Assembly (NCBI RefSeq): GCF_900059565.1
Contig: NZ_FIZW01000002.1
Location: 1,116,001 to 1,180,000, forward strand
DNA: 64,000 nt
Direction: 5' to 3'
Origin: Murdochiella massiliensis
Lineage (GTDB): Bacteria > Bacillota > Clostridia > Tissierellales > Peptoniphilaceae
A program made the position numbers and the translations under genes. Shown here one piece after another: positions 44,715-54,155 of this stretch (position 1 is its first letter; each line of letters opens with the position of its first letter). The notes beneath the pieces were generated by a model. The model made no database searches, was not told where the DNA came from, and saw nothing but the letters and a program-made list of their open reading frames with translations.

Positions 44715-45806
44715 ATGTTTGAAAGTTTAGAACATATTGAAAGCCAACTGCGCGAGATGGAACAGCAACTTGCTGATCCGGCGCTGCTTAGCGACATGGA
44801 TGCCTGGCGTAAAGTAAACCGGGCGTATGTCGAGCGCAAGCCTATCGCTAAGGCCTATCAGGAATATAGAAAAGCCATAGAAACGGCCGAAGAAGACCGC
44901 GAAATGCTGAAAGAAGCACAGGATGCGGACATGGAGGCCATGCTCAAGGCCGATCTTGCTGAGCAGGAAGAGACTGCGCAGAAAAAAGAAGAAGAACTCA
45001 AGCTTTTGCTTGTGCCGAAGGATCCTAATGACTATAAAAACGTCATCGTGGAAATCCGTGCCGGTGCGGGCGGGGATGAGGCCGGACTGTTTGCCGGCGA
45101 TTTATATCGCATGTATCATATGTATGCCGAAAAAGAGGGGTATACGACGGAAGAACTGGATCGCACGGAACAGGGCATTGGTGGCATCAAAGAGGCTACC
45201 TTCATGGTGAAAGGCGAGGGTGCCTATTCAAAGCTCAAATACGAATCCGGAGTGCATCGCGTTCAGCGTGTGCCCGAAACCGAATCCTCCGGGCGCATCC
45301 ATACCTCCACGGCGACCGTGGCGGTATTGCCCGAAGCGGAAGACGTTGATGTGGAACTGAATCTGAATGACGTGCGCGTGGACGTATACCGTTCCAGTGG
45401 GCACGGCGGCCAATGCGTCAATACCACGGACTCTGCTGTGCGCGTTACGCATATTCCGACGGGTATCGTCGTGGCCATTCAGGATGAAAAGAGCCAGCTC
45501 AAAAACAAAGAAAAGGCTCTACACATCCTCAAGACCAAGCTTTATGACCTGGAACTCGAAAAACAGAATCAGGAAATCGCCTCGGCAAGGCATTCCCAGG
45601 TGGGAAGCGGTGACCGAAGCGAGCGCATTCGCACGTATAATTTTCCGCAGGGTCGCATCACGGATCATCGCATCAACCGCACGATCTACCAGATTCATGA
45701 ATTTTTGGACGGAGACATCGCCGAGATGATTGAGGCGCTGCAGACCGAAGATCAAATGAAAAAACTGGCGCTGGTTACGGACAAGGCCGAAGGCGATCAG
45801 GCCTAA
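44715..45806 (+). CDS. prfA: Peptide chain release factor 1
   Basis: Class I release factor that reads UAA and UAG. The 363-aa protein has the GGQ motif near residue 232 ([15 protein letters not shown]) and the RF1-type stop-codon loop with a PET tripeptide ([15 protein letters not shown]), where P-x-T is the family rule. Length is typical for RF1. It follows prmC, with 138 nt between that contain a short direct repeat. GAAGAGGAAAACC precedes the ATG. Confidence 0.96.
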   Translation: MFESLEHIESQLREMEQQLADPALLSDMDAWRKVNRAYVERKPIAKAYQEYRKAIETAEEDREMLKEAQDADMEAMLKADLAEQEETAQKKEEELKLLLVPKDPNDYKNVIVEIRAGAGGDEAGLFAGDLYRMYHMYAEKEGYTTEELDRTEQGIGGIKEATFMVKGEGAYSKLKYESGVHRVQRVPETESSGRIHTSTATVAVLPEAEDVDVELNLNDVRVDVYRSSGHGGQCVNTTDSAVRVTHIPTGIVVAIQDEKSQLKNKEKALHILKTKLYDLELEKQNQEIASARHSQVGSGDRSERIRTYNFPQGRITDHRINRTIYQIHEFLDGDIAEMIEALQTEDQMKKLALVTDKAEGDQA

Positions 45807-45928
45807 CGTCACCGATCGATTGGGTCGTCTGAGCCTGACGCTCCGGCAAGGTACGTCGGTTAATGATAATGCCCCCGGAATCGACCAAGTCAACACGCAT
45901 TGCAAGCTCAAGCCAAGTAGGAGGAACC

Positions 45929-48307
45929 ATGGACAAAGAGCAGTTTCTGAAGCAGTGGAACGAAAGTGCTAAGCACTTGTTTTGCAAGACGATCGAAACG
46001 GCATCATCCTTTGAAAAGTATGCCGCTCTTTCCCAAACCATCATGAACCAGATTTCCGATTCGTGGATGGCGACGCGGGAAAAGACGAAAACCATGCGCA
46101 ACGAATACTATTTTTCCGCCGAATTTCTGGTCGGCCGAGCGTTGGGCAACAATTTACTCAACTTAGGCATTCTGGATGAAGTAAAAGCGATCCTGAACGA
46201 CGTAGGCATCGACTTTGAACAGCTCGAAGACGAAGAAGACGATGCTGCTCTCGGAAACGGCGGCCTCGGACGCCTTGCCGCCTGCTTTATCGACTCTGCG
46301 GCAACCGAAGGATACCCCGTGCAGGGCTATGGTGTGCGCTACAGCCAAGGCATTTTTGAACAGAAATTCATCGACGGCTTTCAGCGCGAAGAAGGCGACG
46401 ATTGGACGAAAAAAGGCGACTTCTGGTCGCAACGCCGGGAAGAAGACGCAAAACTGGTGCGCTTTCGCGACGAAACCGTGCTGGCTGTTCCCTACGATAT
46501 GCCCATCATCGGCTACAAAAACGGCGTTGTGAACACACTGCGCTTGTGGCAAGCCGAACCGCTCGAGTCCGGTTTTGATTTTGATCGCTTCAACAACTTC
46601 CAATACGATGACGCCCTGCGCGAATTAAACCGTGCTGAGGACATTACCCGCGTGCTCTATCCCAACGATATCCAACGTGCCGGCAAGGTGTTGCGTTTCA
46701 AACAGCAATATTTCTTCACCTCCGCCAGTATCCAGGATCTGCTCGCACGCTACAAGGTCAATTTCCCCGAGGATACGACTTTCCGCTCGTTCTCCGCGCT
46801 GCATTCCATTCAGCTTAACGACACGCATCCCGTGATTGCCATCCCCGAATTGATGCGCATTCTGATTGATGAAGAGGAACTTTCTTGGGATGAGGCCTAT
46901 GACATAGCAACGCACACGTTTGCGTTCACCAACCATACCGTCCTGCAGGAAGCGCTGGAGAAATGGAGCCTCGACATTGTCGACGAGGTCTGCCCGCGCT
47001 GTCTCGAACTCATCAAAGAAATCAACCAGAAGATGATTTCCGTGTTCCGTCAACAGGGCATGCCCGAAGAACAGATTGACACCTACCGCATCATCCATGA
47101 CAATGTCGTGGAAATGGCCTATTTAGCGGTTTGGTGCGCCGTTGCGGTCAACGGGGTTGCGAAAATTCATACGCAAATTCTCCAGAACGAAACCCTCAAG
47201 CAATGGTATGCCGTCATGCCGGAAAAATTCAGCAACAAAACCAACGGCGTAACTCCACGAAGATGGCTGCAATATGCCAACCCCGAACTTTCCGCCTTCA
47301 TCACGAAAAAACTGGGCAGCGATGCCTGGCACCACGACCTTACTCTGTTAAAGGGACTCGAACGCTATGCGGATGATGTGGAAACGCTGGAAGAGCTTAA
47401 CGCGATTAAGGCCGAGAAAAAGCGGCAACTGGTGGACTACATTGTGCGTACCGAAGGTATTACGCTGGATCCTGACTCCATCTTTGATGTCCAGATCAAG
47501 CGCCTGCATGAGTACAAGCGTCAGCTGCTGAACATTCTGCATATTCTATACTTGTACAACAGGCTCAAAAAGAATCCGGGACTGGATATGGTGCCGCGCA
47601 CCTTTATCTTCGGCGCGAAAGCAGCGCCGGGTTACTTCCGCGCCAAAGCCGTGATTAAATTCATCAATGAAGTTGCCCGGATGGTGAATGCCGATCCCGA
47701 CACGCGTAAGAAACTGCGCGTCGTCTTCGTTCAGAACTATCGTGTCAGTTCCGCCGAAAAGCTCTTCCCGGCGGCGGATATTTCTGAGCAGATTTCTACA
47801 GCAGGAAAAGAAGCCTCCGGTACAGGGAACATGAAATTCATGCTCAATGCCACCCCCACGCTTGGTACGTATGATGGCGCAAACATCGAGATTTTTGCGG
47901 ATGCCGGGGAAGAGAACAATTTCCGCTTCGGCGCAACCGTGGAGGAATTGGAAAGCGTCGCTTCCTCGTATAACCCGCGCGAATACTACCATAAAAACCC
48001 CGAAATTAAGGAAGTCGTAGACTATCTGTTGGATCAGCGTCTGTCGGATCACGGCACCTATATGTTCTTGGATGTCTATAATTCGTTGGTTGCACCGCAA
48101 CATGGCGAACGCGGGGATGAATACTATTTGCTCTATGATTTCGAACGCTACGTTGAAGCGCAGGAGCGCGTCGATGTCGCGTATCGCGACCGCCTTGGCT
48201 GGGCAAAGAAGTGTCTTATGAACCTGGCCAACTGCGGCGAATTCTCATCCGATCGTACCGTGCGCGAATACGTGCGTGATATTTGGAAAGTGGATACGAT
48301 AAAGTAG
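45929..48307 (+). CDS. glgP: Glycogen/maltodextrin phosphorylase
   Basis: PLP enzyme that releases glucose-1-phosphate from alpha-1,4-glucans in the cytosol. From ATG 45929 (behind TAGGAGG) it has 792 aa, normal for the family; an upstream in-frame ATG at 45863 lacks a ribosome site. Signatures are RNEYYFSAEFLVGR near 54, ALGNGGLGRLAACF near 106, and the PLP-lysine in GTGNMKFMLNATPTLGTYDGAN near 635. No other glycogen gene is in the window. Whether the natural substrate is glycogen or maltodextrin cannot be told. Confidence 0.95.
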   Translation: MDKEQFLKQWNESAKHLFCKTIETASSFEKYAALSQTIMNQISDSWMATREKTKTMRNEYYFSAEFLVGRALGNNLLNLGILDEVKAILNDVGIDFEQLEDEEDDAALGNGGLGRLAACFIDSAATEGYPVQGYGVRYSQGIFEQKFIDGFQREEGDDWTKKGDFWSQRREEDAKLVRFRDETVLAVPYDMPIIGYKNGVVNTLRLWQAEPLESGFDFDRFNNFQYDDALRELNRAEDITRVLYPNDIQRAGKVLRFKQQYFFTSASIQDLLARYKVNFPEDTTFRSFSALHSIQLNDTHPVIAIPELMRILIDEEELSWDEAYDIATHTFAFTNHTVLQEALEKWSLDIVDEVCPRCLELIKEINQKMISVFRQQGMPEEQIDTYRIIHDNVVEMAYLAVWCAVAVNGVAKIHTQILQNETLKQWYAVMPEKFSNKTNGVTPRRWLQYANPELSAFITKKLGSDAWHHDLTLLKGLERYADDVETLEELNAIKAEKKRQLVDYIVRTEGITLDPDSIFDVQIKRLHEYKRQLLNILHILYLYNRLKKNPGLDMVPRTFIFGAKAAPGYFRAKAVIKFINEVARMVNADPDTRKKLRVVFVQNYRVSSAEKLFPAADISEQISTAGKEASGTGNMKFMLNATPTLGTYDGANIEIFADAGEENNFRFGATVEELESVASSYNPREYYHKNPEIKEVVDYLLDQRLSDHGTYMFLDVYNSLVAPQHGERGDEYYLLYDFERYVEAQERVDVAYRDRLGWAKKCLMNLANCGEFSSDRTVREYVRDIWKVDTIK

Positions 48308-48441
48308 GAAACATTCGAAAAACCCTCACACGAAGTCGTTCATCACAAAAAAAGATTTGCCGGGAAGATTGAGCGGCAAGCCGAAAAAAGACACAAAAAC
48401 CGTTACATGAATCAAAACCGTCACACGAAAAGGAGGAAAAC

Positions 48442-49308
48442 ATGCTGGTATCGGCCAAAGAAATGCTCATCAAGGCGGCGAAAGAACACTACGCTGTCGC
48501 ACAGATCAATATTAACAATCTGGAATGGACCAAAGCCGTTCTGGAAACCGCAGAGGAGCTCAAGTCGCCCGTCATCTTAGGCGTCTCCGAAGGCGCCGGC
48601 AAATACATGGGAGGCCATACCACCGTCGCCGCCATGGTACGCGCGATGGATGAGGCCTTGGGCATTACTGTTCCCGTTGCGTTGCACTTGGACCACGGCA
48701 CCTATGAAGGCGCGAAAAAGTGCATCGAAGCCGGCTATACCTCCGTCATGTTCGACGGCTCCCATTTTCCGCTCGAAGAGAATCTGGAAAAGACCACCGA
48801 AATCGTGCGCCTGGCGCATGAACACGGCATCTCCGTCGAAGCCGAAGTCGGTACCATCGGCGGCGAAGAAGACGGCGTCGTCGGCATGGGTGAGATCGCA
48901 GATCCCGCAGAATGCAAGCGCTTGGCGGATCTCGGCATTGACTTTTTAGCCGCCGGCATCGGCAACATCCACGGTGTCTATCCGGCCAATTGGAAAGGCC
49001 TCGACTTTGATGCCCTGCAACGCATCAAGGACGCAACCGGCGATATGCCGCTCGTCTTACATGGCGGTACCGGCATCCCCAAAGAGATGATTTTGAAAGC
49101 CATTTCGCTTGGCGTCGCCAAAATCAACGTCAACACCGAGTGCCAAATTTCGTTTGCGAAAGCTACACGGGAGTATATCGAAGCCGGAAAAGATCAACAG
49201 GGCAAAGGCTTTGATCCCCGTAAACTGTTAGCGCCCGGCGCGGCCGCCATCAAAGAGACGGTCAAAGAAAAGTTCGAAATGTTCGGTTCGGTCGGCAAAG
49301 CAGAATAA
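48442..49308 (+). CDS. fba: Class II fructose-1,6-bisphosphate aldolase
   Basis: Zinc-dependent glycolytic aldolase that splits fructose-1,6-bisphosphate into DHAP and glyceraldehyde-3-phosphate. The 288-aa protein has the zinc/substrate motifs HLDHGTYEGAKK near 80, SVMFDGSHFP near 100, GIGNIHGVYP near 173 and LHGGTGIP near 205. The length is right for the short class II type. AGGAGG precedes the ATG. It follows glgP by 134 nt without a clear terminator between, so both could be co-expressed. Confidence 0.95.
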   Translation: MLVSAKEMLIKAAKEHYAVAQININNLEWTKAVLETAEELKSPVILGVSEGAGKYMGGHTTVAAMVRAMDEALGITVPVALHLDHGTYEGAKKCIEAGYTSVMFDGSHFPLEENLEKTTEIVRLAHEHGISVEAEVGTIGGEEDGVVGMGEIADPAECKRLADLGIDFLAAGIGNIHGVYPANWKGLDFDALQRIKDATGDMPLVLHGGTGIPKEMILKAISLGVAKINVNTECQISFAKATREYIEAGKDQQGKGFDPRKLLAPGAAAIKETVKEKFEMFGSVGKAE

Positions 49309-49389
49309 CGACGGAATACAAGACAAGAGCATAGAGCACGCGTTACGTTAAGAGGACAGCATAACAAATGGCAAAGGAGTCGGCAAAAT

Positions 49390-49426
49390 GAACTGACCCC
49401 AAAAGTCTAACTTTTGGGGTCAGTTC
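49390..49426. other. Perfect 17-bp hairpin GAACTGACCCCAAAAGT
   Basis: GAACTGACCCCAAAAGT (49390-49406) and its exact complement (49410-49426) flank CTA. A run of seven to eight T begins 13 nt further on. It could be the fba terminator, but the T-run is not adjacent. A half copy (AACTTTTGGGACAGTTC) lies at 50090-50106. Confidence 0.7.
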
Positions 49427-49563
49427 AAAAGTCGGCTTTTTTTGTTGCCGTTTTGTTTTGCTCCACTCTGCGGAGAAGAACCCCGGCCGGAGGAACTTTG
49501 GGCGCTTTGCCAAGGTTCGAGAAGGCGGCTCTGAATAACACATCTTTGAATAACAGGTTTCGC

Positions 49564-49919
49564 CCCTGGCTGGCGCGAATTATTTTCTGCAGCCAGGGCT
49601 CGACATTGCGTGGAAGCCCCTGGCTGGCGCGATTTAATTTCTGTAGCCAGGGTTTGTGTTCAGCAATCGGCCCTGGCCAGGTCATTTTATATCTATCAGC
49701 CAGGGTTTGAAATGGCGTGGAAGCCCCTGGCTGGCGCGAATTATTTTCCGCAGCCAGGGCTAAATGCGTTCAGTTCGACCCTGGCTGCCAAACTTTCTTC
49801 TCGTCAGCCAGGGGGGTGTCTCAAAAATTAGCCCTGGCTGTCAAAATTTGTTTCATCCAGCCAGGGTTTCTGCCAAAAAATCGACCCTGGCTGTGGCACT
49901 CTGTTTCGCCCAGCCAGGG
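49564..49919. repeat. Array A3 of alternating CCCTGGCTG / CAGCCAGGG arms
   Basis: Seven hairpins in 356 bp, all loops 17 nt, linkers 18 or 19 nt. The first four loops are mainly of the GCGCGAATTATTTTCTG type, the last three CCAAACTTTCTTCTCGT, TCAAAATTTGTTTCATC and TGGCACTCTGTTTCGCC in that order. The trailer CGCAAATATTTTCTGCG follows. Confidence 0.93.
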
Positions 49920-49969
49920 TCGCAAATATTTTCTGCGCTAACATTGCGTTGTCAGTAGTGATTTCAAAA

Positions 49970-50066
49970 GGAGCCGGCCTACGGCCGGCAGTATGAAACG
50001 CCGCCGAAGGCGGCACCGCATGGAACCGCGCCGCCAGCAGCATATCGAGCGGCACTCCTTTTCGTC
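49970..50066. repeat. GCCGGCC double-hairpin module (E) and one 41-bp module (D)
   Basis: GCCGGCC TAC GGCCGGC, then AGTATGAAAC, then GCCGCC GAA GGCGGC make two tight hairpins (49972-50013). A single GCGCCGCC...GAGCGGCAC copy follows (50026-50066). Other E copies start near 50525, 58294 and 58891. Confidence 0.8.
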
Positions 50067-50121
50067 GGACCTTGATTGATGGACACTTTAACTTTTGGGA
50101 CAGTTCGAGAAGGCATCACGC

Positions 50122-50475
50122 CCCTGGCTTGCACGTGTTATTCCGCAGCCAGGGATAGAGAAAGCATCTACGACCCTGGCTGCGGCGATTTGCTTTTGCC
50201 AGCCAGGGCTCGACATCGCGAGATTGATCCTGGCCGGCACGTGTTATTTTCCGCAGCCAGGGCCAGAGGTACAAAAGAAATTCTGGCTGCAGCATTTTGC
50301 CTTTGCCAGCCAGGGCTCAATGCGTTCAGATCGACCCTGGCTGCCAAACTTTCTTCTCGCCAGCCAGGGTTTTACTCTAAAAATTAGCCCTGGCTATCAA
50401 ACTTTGTTTCATCCAGCCAGGGGTTGTGCCAAAAAAACTCCCCTGGCTATGGCATTTTGTCTCGTCCAGCCAGGG
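50122..50475. repeat. Array A4 of alternating CCCTGGCTG / CAGCCAGGG arms
   Basis: Seven hairpins in 354 bp. The first loop is 15 nt and the other six 17 nt; linkers are 18 or 19 nt. The last three loops (CCAAACTTTCTTCTCGC, TCAAACTTTGTTTCATC, TGGCATTTTGTCTCGTC) match the last three of A3 in order, as do the last linkers, so A3 and A4 are paralogous arrays. Confidence 0.92.
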
Positions 50476-50524
50476 TCGTGGCATCTTGCGATCCGAAACT
50501 GCTTTGTCCGCAGCGAATTAAAAA

Positions 50525-50571
50525 GGAGCCGGCCTACGGCCGGCGGTTTGAAAACGCCGCCGAAGGCGGAT
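50525..50571. repeat. GCCGGCC double-hairpin module (E)
   Basis: GAGCCGGCC TAC GGCCGGC followed by GGTTTGAAAAC and GCCGCC GAA GGCGG. It is near-identical to the copies at 49970 and 58294. Confidence 0.85.
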
Positions 50572-50580
50572 CCACTTATA

Positions 50581-50715
50581 TAACCGCGCCGCCAGCGGCA
50601 CATTGATCGGCGCACTGCATATAACCGCGCCGCCAACGGCACATTGAGCGGCGCACCGCATAAAACCGCGCCGCCAGCGGCATATTGAGCGGCGCACCGC
50701 ATGGAATCGCGCCGG
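50581..50715. repeat. 41-bp GC-rich tandem array (D1)
   Basis: Units at 50582, 50623, 50664 and a broken one at 50705. Each is AACC GCGCCGC, a 14-nt loop (CAACGGCACATTGA type), GCGGCGC and a short linker. So this family also consists of alternating inverted arms (GCGCCGC/GCGGCGC). It ends about 50 bp before the rho promoter. Confidence 0.85.
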
Positions 50716-50767
50716 GCTTCATCGAAAAATACAATACAAATGGAGATGAAAAAGGCATAACCAAATA

Positions 50768-50795
50768 TTTGTCTACACTGTTTTCGTGCTATACT
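50768..50795 (+). promoter_or_regulatory. Promoter of rho
   Basis: TATACT (50790-50795) preceded by TGC is an extended -10. TTTGTC (50768-50773), 16 bp upstream, is a weak -35. The string TGCTATACT is shared with the rpmE promoter. Confidence 0.55.
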
Positions 50796-50861
50796 TAAGC
50801 CAGTCCATTTCGCGTGCTGATAAGGTACGTATTATTTTATTCATTTTTTTCGGAGGACCCT

Positions 50862-52835
50862 TTGGATCGCTATTATTCAATGAAAAGAACAGAGCTAAAA
50901 GAACTGGCGGAATCGCGCGGCTTGAAAAAAGCCTATGCTTTTCGTAAAGACGGCTTGATTTCCTGGCTTCAGGAGCAGGATGAGCGCAATGCAGCCAAAA
51001 CAACAAGCGGCGAAAGTACTCTCCGTAGTGAAAGTTCACCCTGTGGCGACAGCGTCACGTGCAGTGAAAGTTCACCCCGTGGCGACAGCGTCACGCGCAG
51101 CGAAAGCTCACCCCATGATGAAAGTGTTACCCGTAGCAAAGGCTCTACCCGTGGCAAAAGCGTTAGCCATGCTGAAACGGACACGTCTAAGAAAACAATA
51201 GCAGACAAATCGACAGCGACCAGGAAAACCGGCGCAAAAAATGTCGCAGTAAAAGAGGCTACTGCTTCAGAAGCAACAAGTGAAAAAACGACACGGGAAA
51301 TCGCGCAGAAAAAGACGACACGGAAAACTACAAAAAAGAAGACAACAGCAAGAGCTGCATCGGCAAAAGCGCCAAAGAACGTGTCAACAAACGCACCGAC
51401 CGACGAACCAATAAACGAGGAAATGAATGCGCTGACAAACGCTCCGACTGAAGCATTGACCGATACGCCGACCATAGAGACGTCTCGAATTCCGGCGTTT
51501 GATGCGCCTACGTCGACGGATGCCCAACAGGAAGAAACTTCTTCTCCGGACGGCAACGGCAAGAAACCACGTCGCGAGCTGCCCGCAGATATCGGCGTAC
51601 TCGAAGTCATGTCGGACGGCTACGGCTTTTTGCGCGGTGAAAAAGAAGACGGTACCCGAACGGATTATTATGTGCCGGCGGTACAAATTAAGCGATTCAA
51701 TCTGAAAAGCGGCGACATCATCGAAGGCATCGTCGGCGATGCCCACGATAAAGATAAGTATGCCCCCATCATTTACATCAACGCCGTCAACGGCACGAAT
51801 CCGACGAGCTACGTGCGGCGTATGGAATTTGATGACTTAACGCCCATTTATCCGGATGAACGCCTGCGGCTGGAAACCGTTCCGGAGGGAATTTCCAACC
51901 GCATTGTCGACTTGGTTGCGCCGGTGGGACGCGGACAGCGCGGACTCATCGTTTCGCCGCCCAAAGCCGGCAAAACGACACTGCTCAAATCCATCGCCCA
52001 GGCTATTGAAGTGACCTATCCGGAAGTGTATCTGTTCATTTTGCTCATTGATGAGCGCCCTGAAGAAGTGACGGACTTTGAGCAGAGCGTCAACCGTATG
52101 CGAAAAGCTGACGATGCGATTCGCACCGAAGTCGTCGCCTCGACTTTTGATAAACAGGCACAGAATCACACCCGCACGGCGGAGGAATTGTTGGAACGTG
52201 CCAAACGCCTGGTGGAAAGCGGCCAGGACGTTATGATTCTGCTTGACTCCCTGACGCGCCTTTCGCGAGCCTATAACATTACAACAACGCCTTCCGGGCG
52301 GACACTTTCCGGTGGCCTTGACCCGGTAGCCCTCTACCCGCCGAAAAAGTTCTTCGGAGCCGCCCGAAATATCCGGGACGCCGGAAGCCTGACGATCCTG
52401 GCAACCTGCCTTAAAGATACGGGCTCACGCATGGACGACATGATCTATGAGGAATTTAAGGGAACGGGTAACATGGAAGTACATCTCTCTCGCAACCTTT
52501 CCGAAATGCGCATTTTCCCGGCCATTGATATTTTCTCTTCCGGCACACGCCGAGAGGATTTGCTGCTGACCAAAGAAGAACAGAACGCGATGGTCGAAGT
52601 GCGCAAACAAGGGCGCAATGCGGATGAAACCGCCGTCATGGAACAGTTTGTGCGTCTGATGAAAAATACCGAAACCAACGAAGAATTTTGCCGCGTCATT
52701 CTTGGCAACTCCGCTGCCGCCGCATCGGCGGGACGGCGAAGGACAGCGCCTGTCACAAGACGCAGTGATCCGGCTGTCCGGGAAGGAAGCACGTTTTCGC
52801 GCGTAGCTGCTTCAACGGAAAGGAAAGAAGAATGA
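50862..52835 (+). CDS. rho: Transcription termination factor Rho with a long N-terminal insertion
   Basis: Hexameric RNA-dependent ATPase that ends transcription. I start it at TTG 50862 because GGAGG lies 5 nt upstream; no in-frame ATG nearby has a site. The 657-aa protein has the small N-terminal helical domain (residues 5-42), then about 190 residues of polar low-complexity sequence (47-236), then the RNA-binding cold-shock-like domain (IGVLEVMSDGYGFLR) and the ATPase with SPPKAGKTTLL near 366. The insertion opens with four 12-residue repeats (SESSPCGDSVTC, SESSPRGDSVTR, SESSPHDESVTR, SKGSTRGKSVSH; residues 56-103) and continues Lys/Thr/Ala-rich. Its stop overlaps the start of the lipoprotein gene. 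Confidence 0.95.
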   Translation: MDRYYSMKRTELKELAESRGLKKAYAFRKDGLISWLQEQDERNAAKTTSGESTLRSESSPCGDSVTCSESSPRGDSVTRSESSPHDESVTRSKGSTRGKSVSHAETDTSKKTIADKSTATRKTGAKNVAVKEATASEATSEKTTREIAQKKTTRKTTKKKTTARAASAKAPKNVSTNAPTDEPINEEMNALTNAPTEALTDTPTIETSRIPAFDAPTSTDAQQEETSSPDGNGKKPRRELPADIGVLEVMSDGYGFLRGEKEDGTRTDYYVPAVQIKRFNLKSGDIIEGIVGDAHDKDKYAPIIYINAVNGTNPTSYVRRMEFDDLTPIYPDERLRLETVPEGISNRIVDLVAPVGRGQRGLIVSPPKAGKTTLLKSIAQAIEVTYPEVYLFILLIDERPEEVTDFEQSVNRMRKADDAIRTEVVASTFDKQAQNHTRTAEELLERAKRLVESGQDVMILLDSLTRLSRAYNITTTPSGRTLSGGLDPVALYPPKKFFGAARNIRDAGSLTILATCLKDTGSRMDDMIYEEFKGTGNMEVHLSRNLSEMRIFPAIDIFSSGTRREDLLLTKEEQNAMVEVRKQGRNADETAVMEQFVRLMKNTETNEEFCRVILGNSAAAASAGRRRTAPVTRRSDPAVREGSTFSRVAASTERKEE

Positions 52836-53257
52836 AAAAACGTATTGCCTGTCTTGCCCTTGTTGCCTGCGCACTCCTTTTCACCTCCTGCGGATCCGGA
52901 AAAAAGCTCAAGGCCGGAACGTATGAAGGAACCGGACAGGGCAATGCCAAAGAAACACCGATTCGTCTATCCGTAACAATTGATGAGAGCGGAAAGATCT
53001 ACGAAATGAAGATTTTGGAACACCAGGAGACCCCGCAAATCGGCGGCAAAGCGCTGGATAAACTCGTGGAACAGGCAACCAAAGAAAATACGGCGGATGT
53101 GGATACCATCTCCGGAGCGACCCGCACAAGCGAAGGATTTCGGGATGCCCTGCGCTCCGCCCTTGCCCAGGCGGCCGGCGAAGAATCCACCACAAAGGAT
53201 GACGGCGAGTCACAGCCTTCCGCAAAAGATGCCGGCAACACAACGAGTGCCCAGTAG
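52832..53257 (+). CDS. FMN-binding-domain lipoprotein
   Basis: A 141-aa exported lipoprotein. The N-terminal signal peptide ends in a lipobox, LFTSC, with Cys20 as the lipid site. Residues about 25-108 form an FMN-binding domain as in Rnf/Nqr subunit G and related proteins, with SGATRTS near 92, the stretch whose Thr can take FMN covalently. The tail is Ser/Thr/Asp-rich. The ATG overlaps the rho stop codon (ATGA), so it is probably translated from the rho message. It may work in extracytoplasmic electron transfer; no partner gene is present. Confidence 0.85.
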   Translation: MKKRIACLALVACALLFTSCGSGKKLKAGTYEGTGQGNAKETPIRLSVTIDESGKIYEMKILEHQETPQIGGKALDKLVEQATKENTADVDTISGATRTSEGFRDALRSALAQAAGEESTTKDDGESQPSAKDAGNTTSAQ

Positions 53258-53369
53258 CGCAAGCGGAAACAAAGTCACGCATACGACAGTCGGCAATCGC
53301 ATTGCCGGCAAGAATCGGTCGGACTTGACCTCAAAAAAGACGAAAAATAGCGGGAAGCAGGGTGAAGTG

Positions 53370-53398
53370 TTGAACTATCCCGTTTTTCGCATTATAAT
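53370..53398 (+). promoter_or_regulatory. Promoter of rplY
   Basis: TTGAAC (53370-53375), a 17-bp spacer and a perfect TATAAT (53393-53398). The best-looking promoter in the window. Confidence 0.88.
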
Positions 53399-53430
53399 GA
53401 CGCTATATGTGTAGTATTTAAGGAGGAAGC

Positions 53431-54081
53431 ATGACGGAGTACAAATTAAACGCGATGAAGCGTGAAGGATCCGGCAAAAACCGGGTGGATAAATTACGCG
53501 CGGCGGGACAGATCCCGGCGGTCATTTACCAAAAAGGGGAAGAGAATGAGCTGGTTCAGGTCAAAGACCTGGAGTTTGCCCATGTTTATAACAAAGCGGG
53601 CTCGTCCAGCCTGGTAGACCTTGTCGTCGATAGCGACACAAAAAAGGTGCTCATTAAAGAAGTGCAGAGACATCCGTATCGTAACGAAGTCCTGCATGTT
53701 GATTTCCAGGGCGTCCGCATGGATGAAGCCGTTCGCCTGATGGTTCCGGTGGTGCTGCTGCATCGCGACGAAATTCGCGTTCAGCCCTCCATTCTGTTGC
53801 AGATGATCGACGAAATTGAAGTCGAGTGCTTGCCGGGCGATATTCCGGCACAGGCGGAAGTCGACGTCGAGAATATGCAGATCGGAGACGTCATTACTAT
53901 CGCCGACCTTGATGTATCCAAGAACGAAAAGGTCAACGTTCTCGTCGACGAGAACGAACCGGTCGCCTCCCTCAATGAGCCGCAGGAAGAAGCTGTGGAA
54001 GAAGAGACAGAGGAAGAGTCCACCGAAGCGGCGGATGTTCCGGTTGTTGGCGAAGAAGAAAAAGAAGCCGAAGAAGAATAA
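53431..54081 (+). CDS. rplY: 50S ribosomal protein bL25 (Ctc type)
   Basis: A 216-aa two-domain bL25, which binds 5S rRNA; the longer Ctc form is linked to general stress in Bacillus. The N-terminal bL25 domain (about 5-92: KREGSGKNRVDKLRAAGQIPAVIY) and the C-terminal TL5/Ctc beta domain (about 98-185) are both complete. The end is a highly acidic tail (EEAVEEETEEES). AAGGAGGAAGC precedes the ATG. It has its own promoter and terminator. Confidence 0.94.
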   Translation: MTEYKLNAMKREGSGKNRVDKLRAAGQIPAVIYQKGEENELVQVKDLEFAHVYNKAGSSSLVDLVVDSDTKKVLIKEVQRHPYRNEVLHVDFQGVRMDEAVRLMVPVVLLHRDEIRVQPSILLQMIDEIEVECLPGDIPAQAEVDVENMQIGDVITIADLDVSKNEKVNVLVDENEPVASLNEPQEEAVEEETEEESTEAADVPVVGEEEKEAEEE

Positions 54082-54105
54082 CCGAAACGATTGTACACGA
54101 AGCGG

Positions 54106-54133
54106 ACGGAGGCGGGAAATCGCCTCCGTTTTT
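54106..54133 (+). terminator. Terminator of rplY
   Basis: ACGGAGGCG and CGCCTCCGT (54106-54129) enclose GGAAAT, followed by a T5 run. Confidence 0.9.
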
Positions 54134-54155
54134 CTATTGGAGCGAAAGGATGACC

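Noticed and set aside
49390..50715. Insertion sequence or MITE bounded by the 49390 hairpin
   Set aside because: No transposase, no matching terminal inverted repeats at both ends and no target-site duplication could be found.
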